A stretch of DNA of 64,000 nucleotides from Luteitalea sp. Its GTDB lineage: Bacteria > Acidobacteriota > Vicinamibacteria > Vicinamibacterales > Vicinamibacteraceae. Numbering within the stretch: position 1 is the stretch's first letter; each line of letters begins with the position of its first letter. A model generated the notes under the pieces. That model made no database searches. It was not told where the DNA came from and saw only the letters and a list, made by a program, of their open reading frames with translations. A program made the translations under genes and the position numbers. Below are positions 40,519 through 49,362 of this stretch, piece by piece. The stretch lies in NCBI GenBank assembly GCA_009377495.1, contig WHTZ01000012.1, forward strand, positions 426-64,425, in the 5' to 3' direction.

Positions 40519-42942
40519 TCAGAAGCCGTACGTGGCCTTCAGCCAGGCGTTGCGCGGGCTACCATAGACGTAGCCCGTCGCGCCGTAGCTCACGTAGTGT
40601 CTGTCGGTCACATTCTCGAGGTTCAACGAAATGCTGAGCCGACGGCTGATGTCGTAGCGCGCCATGAGCCCCAGGAGCGTGACGTTGCCCTGGCTCGTCA
40701 CGCCGAGCCCGTACGGATCCATCAGGGTCGTGCCGTTCTGGACCTTCATGTCGGCGCCGAGCGTCGCCTTGCTCCATTTGCCTGGCAAGCGGTAGCTCGT
40801 CGCGACGGTGAACAGGCGGGTTGGTAGGTTCGGCGACAAGAGCGATCCGTCCCTGTTACGAGGGGCGACGTCACTGTATCCGCCCATCACCTGCCACCCG
40901 CGCGTCAGTTCGCCGGCTACTGTCAACTCGACTCCCCTGCTCTTTGTCCCTTTCACCGCGACGTAGGCGACGGAGCCGTCGGGTTGAAACCCGCTGGCCA
41001 CGGGAACATTGTCTTGCTCGGTCCGGAAGACGGCGAAGCTGGTGTTGAGCGCACCGCCGAAATGCTCACCCTTCACACCGAGCTCGACGTTCGTGCCCCG
41101 TTGCGGATCGAGGACGTTTCCACTGCTGTCGTTGAGCGTGTTGGGCTGGAAGATGTCCGTGTAGCTGGCATATACGGAGAGCTCCTTGCTCACGTCGTAG
41201 ACGATGCCAACGTAGGGGGTGAACACGGCGCTCTCTTCTATGGGAACGCCTTGAACCTTTGCCCCGTCGCCGCCGCTGAACCAACGGCGGGTCCAAGGGT
41301 CGCTCTCATACCAGCTGACGCGCCCCCCAATGAGAAAGGAGAGCGCATCGGTCGCCCTGAGCTGGGTCGACGCGTAGATCGCCTCTTCTTCCGTGTCGGC
41401 GCCGAAGTAGTAGCGGGGATACTTGAAGTCTGGCTTCGCAATCACATCGAGGTTGAAGATGTCGACGGACCGTTGATCGATCATCGTGCCCGTGTCGATC
41501 GCCTTGTTGGTGCGCGTCTCGTACGAGTATCGGTTGATGTTGAGACCGACGACTGCTTGATGGGTTCGGCCCAGCAGGCCGAAGGGACCGCTTGCGTAGA
41601 CGTCCAGTGTCTTGTTCGTCCCGTTCGCGGGGTTGTCTCCAAGCTGTACGACTCCAATGTGTGTGACCGGATCGATATTGGCTGGATCCAACCAGATGTC
41701 TCCACTGTAGCGCTCGCGCTGGTTGTTCAGATAGGAAGCATCCGCCTTCAGCCGCCACCCGTCGGACACTCGATGCTCGAGATTGAGGAACAGGCGTTTG
41801 GTTTCCATGTCCCAGATGCTCCAGGACGTGCTGGAGGAGAATGATCTCGGCAGGCTCGTCGACGTGTGATTGTTGTAGAACGGAGGCGCAGCGCCGAAGT
41901 TGGCGCCCTCAATGGGTGTCTTCTGGTATTCGAGCCCTGCTGCAAGGGTGGTGCTCGACGTGAGATCAGCCTCGACGACGCCGTACAGCACTTCGTCCCT
42001 TCGGCTCTTGTTGTCGATGAAGCTGTCCCCGGCCGTGTGGGACACAACAAGGCGGCCGCGCAACGTCTTCGCCGCATTCAAGGGCCCACCGACATCCGCT
42101 TGGGCCAGATACCGGTTCCACGAGTCGACGCCGACCGATACGCTTCCCGAGAGCTCGGCCGTCGGCCGCTTCCGCACCAGATTGATCGAGCCACCGGGCT
42201 GACCGACACCATTGAGCAGACCGGCCGGGCCGCGAATCACTTCCACGCGATCGTAGATGGCCATGCTGTTCATGCTGGCTTCGGCTGCGACGCTGGTGTA
42301 CGCCAGCGTGGGCACGCCGTCGACCATCTGGTTGAGCGTGAAGCCGCGCGAGAAATAGTTCACGCGCTCGTCGCGCCTCTGGACCACGATGCCCGGCGTC
42401 TGCCGAAGCACATCATCCAGGGTCCGGAGGTTCTGATCCTCGATCTGCTGCTGTCCTATCACGCTGACCGATTGCGGCGTTTCGCGCAGCGACAACGGCA
42501 TCCGCGTCGCGGCGCCCGTGACGCTCGTGGTGTAGGAGCCGCTGGCACCCTCTATCGACACGGCCTCCGTCAATGGACTGATCTTGAGCATCACCGGCAC
42601 GACGCGCTGCTCGCCATCGACGACGACGATGTCGGTGACGTGTAGCGGCGCAAAGCCTTCGTGGCCGGCTGTCAGCGTGTAGCGACCGGACGGTAAGCCC
42701 ACGAACGTATAGGCGCCCTGCTCGTTGGCCGTTGCCGTTCGCTGCACGCCCGTGGCCACGTCGGCCAACGTCAGCCAGGCGCCCATTACCACGGCACCGC
42801 TTTCATCCGTGACGACGCCATTCACAGTGCCGCCGATAGGCTGCGCTGCGGCAAGGCGCCATCCCATGGTCATCGACAAACCCACGAACAGGCCGACGAC
42901 GATGAAGGGACGTAGTACAGACGAGACACACACACCTGACAT
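40519..42942 (-). CDS. TonB-dependent siderophore receptor with carboxypeptidase-regulatory-like N-domain
   Basis: An 807-residue outer-membrane receptor. A signal peptide (RPFIVVGLFVGLSMTMGW, ending near AAAQP) is followed by an Ig-like carboxypeptidase-regulatory domain (GVVTDESGAVVMGAWLTLAD, ANEQGAYTFVGLPSGRYTLT), a plug (RETPQSVSVIGQQQIEDQNL, DDVLRQTPGIVVQRRDERVN; SRGFTLNQMVDGVPT) and a 22-strand barrel with the siderophore-receptor features VSKELSVYASYTDIFQPNT and RRLSISLNLENVTDRHYVSY, ending in phenylalanine. The presence of the regulatory-like domain, and the absence of an STN signalling domain, means that direct FecI/FecR-style signalling is unlikely. The start at 42942 is set by the signal peptide and a GGAG upstream; the frame extends to 43044 through the Fur box. 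First cistron of the operon. Confidence 0.93.
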   Translation of the reverse strand: MSGVCVSSVLRPFIVVGLFVGLSMTMGWRLAAAQPIGGTVNGVVTDESGAVVMGAWLTLADVATGVQRTATANEQGAYTFVGLPSGRYTLTAGHEGFAPLHVTDIVVVDGEQRVVPVMLKISPLTEAVSIEGASGSYTTSVTGAATRMPLSLRETPQSVSVIGQQQIEDQNLRTLDDVLRQTPGIVVQRRDERVNYFSRGFTLNQMVDGVPTLAYTSVAAEASMNSMAIYDRVEVIRGPAGLLNGVGQPGGSINLVRKRPTAELSGSVSVGVDSWNRYLAQADVGGPLNAAKTLRGRLVVSHTAGDSFIDNKSRRDEVLYGVVEADLTSSTTLAAGLEYQKTPIEGANFGAAPPFYNNHTSTSLPRSFSSSTSWSIWDMETKRLFLNLEHRVSDGWRLKADASYLNNQRERYSGDIWLDPANIDPVTHIGVVQLGDNPANGTNKTLDVYASGPFGLLGRTHQAVVGLNINRYSYETRTNKAIDTGTMIDQRSVDIFNLDVIAKPDFKYPRYYFGADTEEEAIYASTQLRATDALSFLIGGRVSWYESDPWTRRWFSGGDGAKVQGVPIEESAVFTPYVGIVYDVSKELSVYASYTDIFQPNTLNDSSGNVLDPQRGTNVELGVKGEHFGGALNTSFAVFRTEQDNVPVASGFQPDGSVAYVAVKGTKSRGVELTVAGELTRGWQVMGGYSDVAPRNRDGSLLSPNLPTRLFTVATSYRLPGKWSKATLGADMKVQNGTTLMDPYGLGVTSQGNVTLLGLMARYDISRRLSISLNLENVTDRHYVSYGATGYVYGSPRNAWLKATYGF

Positions 42943-42995
42943 GGGCGACTCCGGGCGATACGTGCGAGACGAGGCGCACACCTGGCAAATAAGAC

Positions 42996-43010
42996 TGAGA
43001 TTCATTCTCA
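42996..43010 (-). promoter_or_regulatory. Fur box
   Basis: On the minus strand this reads TGAGAATGAATCTCA, a 7-1-7 inverted repeat with one mismatch that fits the TGATAATNATTATCA-type Fur consensus, in the TGAGAATNATTCTCA variant. It is 54 bp before the receptor start codon, in the 113-bp gap after the sigma-fusion gene. Iron-replete repression of the siderophore operon is inferred. Confidence 0.75.
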
Positions 43011-43055
43011 TTTTGAGTGACCGAGACGAGGACCTGGAAAGCATCAGCGACGTGA

Positions 43056-46022
43056 CTATTCGGGAAGTGGAGGGGATGGGCGCGTCGTGCGGTCGAGAGG
43101 CGACGCAGCGCCGGTGGCCTGAGCGACCGCCGCCCAGAACATGTCAGGCGTCGGCGGAGGGATGGTCGCGCCCGATGCCGGCAAGACGAATGCCGCCTGC
43201 ACGAGCTCGTCGAGCCGCAGCGCGGCGTTCACGAGCGCGCGGGCCTGCTGAGACAGCAAGGCATCGTCAGCCGCGAGCGGCGCCGCGGGAATCTGCGGCG
43301 TCGCTGGTACGTCTGGCAGGATCGGCCGTACCAAGGCGCTCAACGTGTCCGCGCCTTGGAGGAACGATCGGGCATGCTCGCCGATGAGCGCCCGCCACTG
43401 CGCGCGCGCGGGCTCGGTCATGTGGGTGACCTCCGCGACTGACACGCCGTCCAGCAATCGGCGCAGGGCCCACGCGTGGAGCCGCATCGCCTGCGCCTGG
43501 CGCACGACCTGATCGGCCGCGCGGGCGACCTCCTCATCGGCCTCCGTTGCTGCGACCCCCGCGGCGATCAAGGACGCGCGTACCTCGTCGTGGAGCGGGA
43601 TTCGGGCGAGCCCGAACGACGGCGGTTCGGTGCTCTCCCGTGCGGGTGCGGCGGCCGTCGCCGCACGCGTCTTGCCGCCACGCCGCGCTCGTCGGTGAAC
43701 CTCGTCGACCGTTTCGATCCGGACCTGCGCGGCCGGATCACGGCGGACCGTCTCGAGCACGGACAGGATCTGCGCGCGCCGCTGGGCGGAAGCGACGACG
43801 CCGGTCATTGACAGATGCCCGTCCGCGCGTCGGACACGCACTTCCTCGCCGAGATCGGCGTCGATCCGCCGAAGTGCGGTCAAGGCCGCAACCTCGAGAC
43901 TCGCCGTTGCGGGAGGAATCAGCCGAGCCGCGGGCGCCGCCGGGGCTGGAGCTGTTGGCGCGGCACGAAGCACCGCGTCCACGTCGAACACGTCGGCTGG
44001 GAGGTTCTTGGGCAGCGATGTCGGCCGTCGACGCTCGATCCACGTGAACGTCGTCGTGTCTGTCTTGCCACGCACGGTGGCGCGTTGCTCGACCGCGCGC
44101 CAGTCGGCGCGTAACGTCAGCGACGCCGACACGACGCCGGATGCCGGGGGAACGTCCGCAGCGAACGCAATCACGAAGCGTCGCGCGTCCTTGGTGGCCA
44201 CGGCACGCTCGACCGTACCGATGAGCCGCACGAAGGCGTCGGCGGAAGGCTCCACACGCCACGCTTCGAGCCCTTGTAACACGGGGCCGGCATCGGCGGC
44301 TGGGCTCCGCTGGTGCACGGCGCGTGCACCGGTCGCGTCCATCCACTCACCCGCTACGAGCTGCTGCCGCTCGTCATACGCGCGACGAACCGTCAGCCCG
44401 CGCGCCGCGCTGTGCCAGACCTCCACGCGCCGCCGCGTTGTCCCTCCGGTGCTCGATCGCACTTCAACATCGAGCGTTCGCCGAACGATATGGGTCTGGC
44501 TCGATCGCCACAGGGCCTCGGCCGCCCGCGATCGCTCGAGCAGCTCCGCGGCTGAGAGCACCGGGTGCGCGAAGTGATTCAGCAGTACGGCACCAATCGC
44601 CGTCGCCACGACCAGCGTCAGGAATGCGCCGCCCCGCGTGAGCCGCCAGCGGCGCGGCGCGATGCCGCTGCCCCGTGGCCGGAAGAGACCGCCTATCGAG
44701 CGGCGGAGCCGCTGTCTCAGCGTGGAGGAGGGAACGGCCGCGGGCGCCGAGGGCTGCACCGGGATCAGCGCAGGTCCTTCGGCTAGCGCATGGTCGACGT
44801 ACGACACGCGCACGACCGGTGTATCGCCGGAGAAATCGACGTGCACCTCCAGGCGCCGGCCGTCGCTGAGCTCGACGCCTTGCTGCACCTCGACCGGGCC
44901 GCGGGGCGGCGTCTCGACGCTCAGGAGGAGCAGGCGCACGTCCTCTTCGCTGAGCACCTCCAGGAAATCGAACGGCTGGCCGGCGACTCGGATCGTCTGC
45001 CGGCTCACCGACGCGGTCACAGCCTGGCTGCCGAGGATGATGCCGTTGACGGCGATCCGCAGCTCGTGCGGCCGGTGCGTGAGCAGGTCCGAGAGGCGAT
45101 ATCGGCCCTCGTCGAGGCGTTGTCGCCGACGCCTCCCGGGGCGCTGAGGCACCGTGCCGGTGCCGGCACCAGGGGGCGGGGCGCCGGGGTCATAGCCGAC
45201 GCTGTCGAGCGGATGGCGGTCCGCCAGTGGCGGCAAGCCGAGCGCGCGATTCACGCGATCGAGACACGCGGCGCAGCTCACCAAGTGCGCCGCGATTGGC
45301 GTCGGCACGCTCGCATCGCCCGAGGCGGCGTAGAGCGCCGCGATCTCGGCGTCCGACAGGCACGCGCCATCCGGATCCGCGCGGAGCGCCGCGTCGCGCA
45401 GCGCCAGCACGAGATTCGGCGGGTTGAAGAGGTGCGGGTCCGGCGCGGCGGGCACCGCGGCGTCCGGGTCGGCCATGAAGAGCCGGGCTTCCTGGCGCGC
45501 GAGCTGGAGCAGCTTGCCGACCGCCGGACGTGAGAGACGGAGCACCTCCGCGATCTCGCCCGGGTAGTAGCCGTGGAAGAACCGCAGCAGCAGCACGCTG
45601 GCCGTTTTCGCCGTGCACTTGCGGTGCTGCGTGTAGCGGTAGACATCGCGGAGCTGCTGCGCAAACGAGTCGTCTTGCCGCTCGCTCTGCTGCGCGCGCC
45701 AGGCGCGCAGCCCTTGCGGCAGGGAGTCGTGCGCCAGCAGATCGAAGGCGTCGGACGAAACGCTTGTCTCGCGTCGCCGCGCCAGGCGGCGGGCATTGGC
45801 CAGCTGCAGATGTCGCAGAGAAGTGTAAAGATATCCCTCGGGATTCTGGATCTTCGTGAGGTCTGGCCGGTGCGCCATGAACTGGACGAAGGCATCGTGC
45901 ACGAGATCCTCCGCCTGTTCTCGATCGCGACCGGTCAGGTGCAGAGCCCATGCCATCAACTGGGCATAGTGCTCCTCAAACCACGCTTCGTGGGCATCGG
46001 TCGGCCGGGGGAACCGAAGCAT
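43056..46022 (-). CDS. ECF sigma factor fused to zinc-finger anti-sigma-like and membrane/periplasmic regions
   Basis: A 988-residue protein. Residues 12-80 are sigma region 2 (WFEEHYAQLMAWALHLTG, EDLVHDAFVQFMAHRPD, NPEGYLYTSLRHLQLANARR), and about 120-185 are region 4 (TAKTASVLLLRFFHGYYPGE, EIAEVLRLSRPAVGKLLQ). Residues 246-253 read HLVSCAAC, exactly the H-x3-C-x2-C zinc motif of anti-sigma factors. A membrane helix lies near 465-482 (GAFLTLVVATAIGAVLL), and about 500 residues of mostly predicted periplasmic sequence follow, with a helical end. ECF factors are normally about 200 residues and the inhibitor is a separate protein; here the two are joined, so release would need proteolysis or conformational change. 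It lies upstream of, and points into, the iron operon; whether it acts on that operon is unknown. Confidence 0.85.
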   Translation of the reverse strand: MLRFPRPTDAHEAWFEEHYAQLMAWALHLTGRDREQAEDLVHDAFVQFMAHRPDLTKIQNPEGYLYTSLRHLQLANARRLARRRETSVSSDAFDLLAHDSLPQGLRAWRAQQSERQDDSFAQQLRDVYRYTQHRKCTAKTASVLLLRFFHGYYPGEIAEVLRLSRPAVGKLLQLARQEARLFMADPDAAVPAAPDPHLFNPPNLVLALRDAALRADPDGACLSDAEIAALYAASGDASVPTPIAAHLVSCAACLDRVNRALGLPPLADRHPLDSVGYDPGAPPPGAGTGTVPQRPGRRRRQRLDEGRYRLSDLLTHRPHELRIAVNGIILGSQAVTASVSRQTIRVAGQPFDFLEVLSEEDVRLLLLSVETPPRGPVEVQQGVELSDGRRLEVHVDFSGDTPVVRVSYVDHALAEGPALIPVQPSAPAAVPSSTLRQRLRRSIGGLFRPRGSGIAPRRWRLTRGGAFLTLVVATAIGAVLLNHFAHPVLSAAELLERSRAAEALWRSSQTHIVRRTLDVEVRSSTGGTTRRRVEVWHSAARGLTVRRAYDERQQLVAGEWMDATGARAVHQRSPAADAGPVLQGLEAWRVEPSADAFVRLIGTVERAVATKDARRFVIAFAADVPPASGVVSASLTLRADWRAVEQRATVRGKTDTTTFTWIERRRPTSLPKNLPADVFDVDAVLRAAPTAPAPAAPAARLIPPATASLEVAALTALRRIDADLGEEVRVRRADGHLSMTGVVASAQRRAQILSVLETVRRDPAAQVRIETVDEVHRRARRGGKTRAATAAAPARESTEPPSFGLARIPLHDEVRASLIAAGVAATEADEEVARAADQVVRQAQAMRLHAWALRRLLDGVSVAEVTHMTEPARAQWRALIGEHARSFLQGADTLSALVRPILPDVPATPQIPAAPLAADDALLSQQARALVNAALRLDELVQAAFVLPASGATIPPPTPDMFWAAVAQATGAASPLDRTTRPSPPLPE

Positions 46023-46222
46023 CCGTAGAGGAATAGAGAACGACCCCTTCCTAATTGGCTATAGAGCGATCCGGGCACGCGTGTATGTACCGTGACGCGA
46101 AGAAAATTGCCGATCCGCGTCATCTGGCATGCCGACGATCTGGCCGTGGAAAATCCGCCGGACAGTCTCTCGTGTGGAAAAGAGCGGCCGAAATCAATAA
46201 ATTTCTACACGGTTTAGGTTGA

Positions 46223-47947
46223 CTAATGTTCGATCTGCGCGCGCAATGAACTCATGGCGTTGCGCAACTCGTCGAGTGCGCGGTTGGCCTCGGTGAGCTT
46301 CGCGCGCTCGGCGCGCACAAAGCGCGAGTACGGAGCGATGCTCTCCTCGATTCGTGACACGCTGCCACGGATCTCCGTCTCGAACTGCTGATGGAGGGCG
46401 CGCGAGAGCTGTTCGCGGAGCAGCGTAATCTTCTGGCGCATTTCCTGTTTCGCTCGGTGGCGTCGACCGGGAATGACAAAGAAACCGACCGCCGCCAGCA
46501 CACCCGCCAAGACGATTCCCGTGATATCGGCGGCCGCCGTGGTCGCCGCAATGGTCACGATGGCGCCCAGACCTGCCGCCGCGACCTGCAAGGCTGCCGC
46601 GGCCGCGACCGTCTCGCGGGCCTTGTCCGCAATGGTGGCAGCCTCCCGTGCACGGTCGTACGTGTCGACGACTCGTTGCGACTGCCGGGCCACGCTGTCG
46701 ATGAGCCGCGCGCGATCGTGGTGGAATTGTGCGCTCTCGCCAACAATCCGGTCCGCGTGCTGGCGGCGGCGCTCGCGCAGGTGCTCGTTCACCGCTTGCC
46801 ACTGCCGAAAATCGGCGTCGACGAGCCAGTCGATCAGTGTGTCGACGCGACGCTCGATCTGCTCCGGCGTGTCGGCCACGACCTCACGCTTGAACGCCTC
46901 CTGAATTCGGCTTCGATTGAGTAAATCGAACACCCGGCCGACGCGTAGCGTCTCGTCGAAGAACGCATGTCCGCGCTGCTCCATGGCCAGCAGGAGGTTG
47001 TCGATGTCCGCGATGCGGAACCGGAAGTCGCGGCTCATGTCCTCGCGGTAGACGGCGAGTTGACGGCCGACGTCCTCCAGCACGGCGAGGTCGTCACCCA
47101 GGAGCCCCAAACGCGCGCGGCCCTGCTCGAGAAGCGACTCGGCCAAACGCAGGCCGACACCGAGTGGGCTCGAGAGCTTGAGCCGAATCCGCTCGCGATT
47201 CTCGAGCGTCTCACGCACGAACGCTTCGAGCGCCGCGAATCGGCTCGTCGTCCATGCTTCCGGGTCACCGCCGCGCCCACGGCGGGCGAGTCGGAGGCTG
47301 ACGGCGAACACCGGCGGCTTGATGCCGACGAGACGCTCGGCGTTCTCCGCCACGAAGCCGGTCACTTCCGCAATCTGCTCGTCGCGCTCGAGGATGTCGA
47401 TCTTGTTGAGGACGACAATGATCTTCTTTCCCCAGTCGCGGATGAGCGTGAGAAAGGCGCGCTCGCTCTCGGTAAACGGCCGGTCGACGCTCGTGAGAAA
47501 CATCACGAGGTCTGCACGCGGCACGAATCGCTCGGTGATCGTCTGGTGCTCCGGCAGCACGGCGTTGGTGCCTGGCGTGTCGACCAGGTGCACGTCGCGT
47601 AGCAGGTCGACGGGTGCGCTCACCGTGACGAGATGCGCGCCTGTCGCGGTCTGCACCGTGGTCTCTCCGTAGCGCAGCACGGTGATCTGCGCGGTCGTCG
47701 GCGTGACCCCCTCGGCAAGGACATCCTGTCCGATCAGCGTATTGATGAAGGCGCTCTTGCCGGCGTTGAACTCGCCAACGACGACGAGCAGGAAGAAGTC
47801 GTCGAGCTGCTCGATGACGCGGTCAAGGATCCTGCGATCCTCGTCGGGCGCACCGAACCGCTCGAGCGCGTCGCGTAGGCCCGCAAGCGTTCGGCGCTCC
47901 TCAGCGAGCAGGGCTTCTTGGCTCTCGGAGAGCAGACGAAGGGTCAT
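46223..47947 (-). CDS. dynamin-like GTPase
   Basis: A 574-residue bacterial dynamin-family protein. The GTPase domain has LLVVVGEFNAGKSAFINTLI (G1), TPTTAQITVLRYG (G2), HLVDTPGTNAVLPEHQ (G3) and IIVVLNKIDIL (G4); the rest is helical with long coiled-coil stretches, and a hydrophobic pair of segments near 470-510 (AAGLGAIVTIAATTAAADIT, IVLAGVLAAVGFFVIPG) that could insert into the membrane as paddle or helix-loop-helix. Bacterial dynamins remodel or protect membranes. I chose the ATG at 47947 (MTLRLLSESQEALL); no clear Shine-Dalgarno precedes it. The 3' end, including the stop codon, is duplicated at 36591-36716. Confidence 0.9.
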   Translation of the reverse strand: MTLRLLSESQEALLAEERRTLAGLRDALERFGAPDEDRRILDRVIEQLDDFFLLVVVGEFNAGKSAFINTLIGQDVLAEGVTPTTAQITVLRYGETTVQTATGAHLVTVSAPVDLLRDVHLVDTPGTNAVLPEHQTITERFVPRADLVMFLTSVDRPFTESERAFLTLIRDWGKKIIVVLNKIDILERDEQIAEVTGFVAENAERLVGIKPPVFAVSLRLARRGRGGDPEAWTTSRFAALEAFVRETLENRERIRLKLSSPLGVGLRLAESLLEQGRARLGLLGDDLAVLEDVGRQLAVYREDMSRDFRFRIADIDNLLLAMEQRGHAFFDETLRVGRVFDLLNRSRIQEAFKREVVADTPEQIERRVDTLIDWLVDADFRQWQAVNEHLRERRRQHADRIVGESAQFHHDRARLIDSVARQSQRVVDTYDRAREAATIADKARETVAAAAALQVAAAGLGAIVTIAATTAAADITGIVLAGVLAAVGFFVIPGRRHRAKQEMRQKITLLREQLSRALHQQFETEIRGSVSRIEESIAPYSRFVRAERAKLTEANRALDELRNAMSSLRAQIEH

Positions 47948-48106
47948 GGGCCGAGATTCTGAATCCAAAATGCACGATCAGCGATGCAAATTCCCGTTGC
48001 TAGCGGTTGAGCTGGATGGTCAGGCTCGGCCATATGGCAGACCCGGCGGCCCGGCGACAATGAAGCGATCCGGCCGGCACGGGGCTTGCTAGCGTCCTAT
48101 ATGCTG

Positions 48107-48168
48107 AAGGGGGCAGGCCCCTTGGTCCTGAACCTGACGTCACCGAAAAAGGGGCCTGTCCCCTTTTT
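48107..48168. repeat. AAAAAGGGG...CCCCTTTTT palindrome with a decayed partner
   Basis: A perfect hairpin at 48146-48168 (arms AAAAAGGGG/CCCCTTTTT, loop CCTGT) is identical to 21010-21032. At 48107-48123 is a shortened partner AAGGGGGCAGGCCCCTT in the opposite sense, matching the paired arrangement at 20968-21033. It lies immediately upstream of the Shine-Dalgarno of the next gene. Confidence 0.8.
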
Positions 48169-48190
48169 GCACGTAGGAGGAATCGAAAGC

Positions 48191-48688
48191 ATGCGCTTCT
48201 GTCTTGATCTCGTTCGTCTCATTCCGCTCCAGACGGCCGCAGTCCTGCTGGCGGCTTGTGCCCTACTTCCGGCAACGGCCGCGGCGCAGTACAGCGGCAT
48301 CGGTGTCCGCGGTGGTGTCAGCGCCGACAGCGTTGCGGATCAGTTCTACTTTGGCATTCACTACGAGACGCCGGAGCTCACCGAGCAGCTGGTATTCCGG
48401 CCCAACGTCGAGGTCGGCCTGGGGGACGACTGGACGACGGCGGCGTTCAACTTCGAGTTCGCGTACTACCTGCCCATCAGGAACCTGCCCAACTTCGACG
48501 TGTACGTCGGCGGCGGTCCGTCAGTGATTAATTTCAATCCGGATGCTGAAGACTTCGATTCCGAGACCGAGGCCGGGGTCAATCTGCTGGGAGGCGTGCA
48601 GTTCGACAACGGCTTCTTCACAGAGGTCAAGATCGGCGCGATCGACAGCCCAAGGCTCAAGTTCGGCGTGGGCTATACCTGGCAGTAA
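48191..48688 (+). CDS. small outer-membrane beta-barrel-like protein
   Basis: A 165-residue exported protein. The signal peptide (LIPLQTAAVLLAACALLPAT, cleaved near AAAQ) is followed by amphipathic beta strands such as GIGVRGGVSADSVADQFYFG, RPNVEVGLGDDWTTAAFNFE, YYLPIRNLPNFDVYVGGGPS and NLLGGVQFDNGFFTEVKIGA, and it ends in GVGYTWQ. The pattern fits an eight-stranded outer-membrane barrel (OmpW/OmpA-like porin fold), but I cannot name a subfamily. ATG at 48191 with AGGAGGAA upstream is a clear start; the frame is open further upstream only because it runs through the palindromic repeat. The gene converges on 48765-49304. Confidence 0.7.
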   Translation: MRFCLDLVRLIPLQTAAVLLAACALLPATAAAQYSGIGVRGGVSADSVADQFYFGIHYETPELTEQLVFRPNVEVGLGDDWTTAAFNFEFAYYLPIRNLPNFDVYVGGGPSVINFNPDAEDFDSETEAGVNLLGGVQFDNGFFTEVKIGAIDSPRLKFGVGYTWQ

Positions 48689-48734
48689 GCTCGCTTCGCT
48701 CGCTTACTGCCGCCTAGGGGTAGAGGGGGGTAGA

Positions 48735-48756
48735 GGGTAGAGGGTACCCTTTACCC
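48735..48756. terminator. hairpin between convergent genes (bidirectional terminator candidate)
   Basis: GGGTAGAGGGTACCCTTTACCC is a near-perfect palindrome (one mismatched pair) centred on GGTACC between two convergent genes, and it is followed by a CCCCTTTCCCC tract. It lies within the purine-rich run GGGTAGAGGGG, so it may derive from a simple repeat. A termination role is inferred from position. Confidence 0.45.
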
Positions 48757-48764
48757 CTTTCCCC

Positions 48765-49304
48765 TCACTGCCCAACCTGCCCCGCCAATATAGTGAGGAC
48801 GCGGATGTACTCGGCCTCGGCATTGGCAAACGCTTCCTTGTAGGCGTCCTCGGTCATTTCCTGGCTTCGCCAGTCCTTGTTGAAGGCGACCGTCGTGCGA
48901 CCGACATAGTACGTGTCGCCTGCCATACCCTTCGGTGGCTCAGCCGACAAGCCGTCCGCGCGGATATCGTCGATGAACGTACGCGACTCGAGCGTCGAGG
49001 CGCTGCTCAGCTCGATGTAGGCCTCCTGATATTCTTTCTTGCGCAGGTGCTCTTTCAGGAGCGCGGGCGCGGTGTACTGCCCCGCGACGACGCGTAGCTC
49101 CACCTCGGGCAGGTGAAACGCTCCGACGAAGCGATCGGGCGCCTGACTATCCGGCGCCACCAGATACGTGAGCTCCTGGGCGCTCATCTTCTTGCCCAAA
49201 TCGAGCGCCAGGGTCGCCGACTTCGGCGGCTGTGCGGACGCAGGAGCCGCCAGCAGAATGCCGAGCCCACCCAGCCACAGACTTCTCCACGACGGTCTCC
49301 GCAT
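48765..49304 (-). CDS. exported protein of unknown function
   Basis: A 179-residue protein with a clear signal peptide (RPSWRSLWLGGLGILLAAPA, cleavage near ASAQ). The mature part has a LALDLGKKMSAQELTYLVAP segment, VELRVVAGQYTAPALLKEHL, LSSASTLESRTFIDDIRADG and ends LTILAGQVGQ. No motif I recognise is present; a globular periplasmic or lipid-associated protein is all that can be said. The ATG at 49304 is preceded by AAGGGGGG; an open frame upstream of it (to 49541) is antisense shadow of the next gene. It lies downstream of the DUF948-like/YtxH pair and may be part of the envelope gene group. Confidence 0.6.
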   Translation of the reverse strand: MRRPSWRSLWLGGLGILLAAPASAQPPKSATLALDLGKKMSAQELTYLVAPDSQAPDRFVGAFHLPEVELRVVAGQYTAPALLKEHLRKKEYQEAYIELSSASTLESRTFIDDIRADGLSAEPPKGMAGDTYYVGRTTVAFNKDWRSQEMTEDAYKEAFANAEAEYIRVLTILAGQVGQ

Positions 49305-49362
49305 CGTACCCCCCTTGACGATGAGCGATGGACGTCTTCGACTCGAGGCCGTCCCCTTGGCC

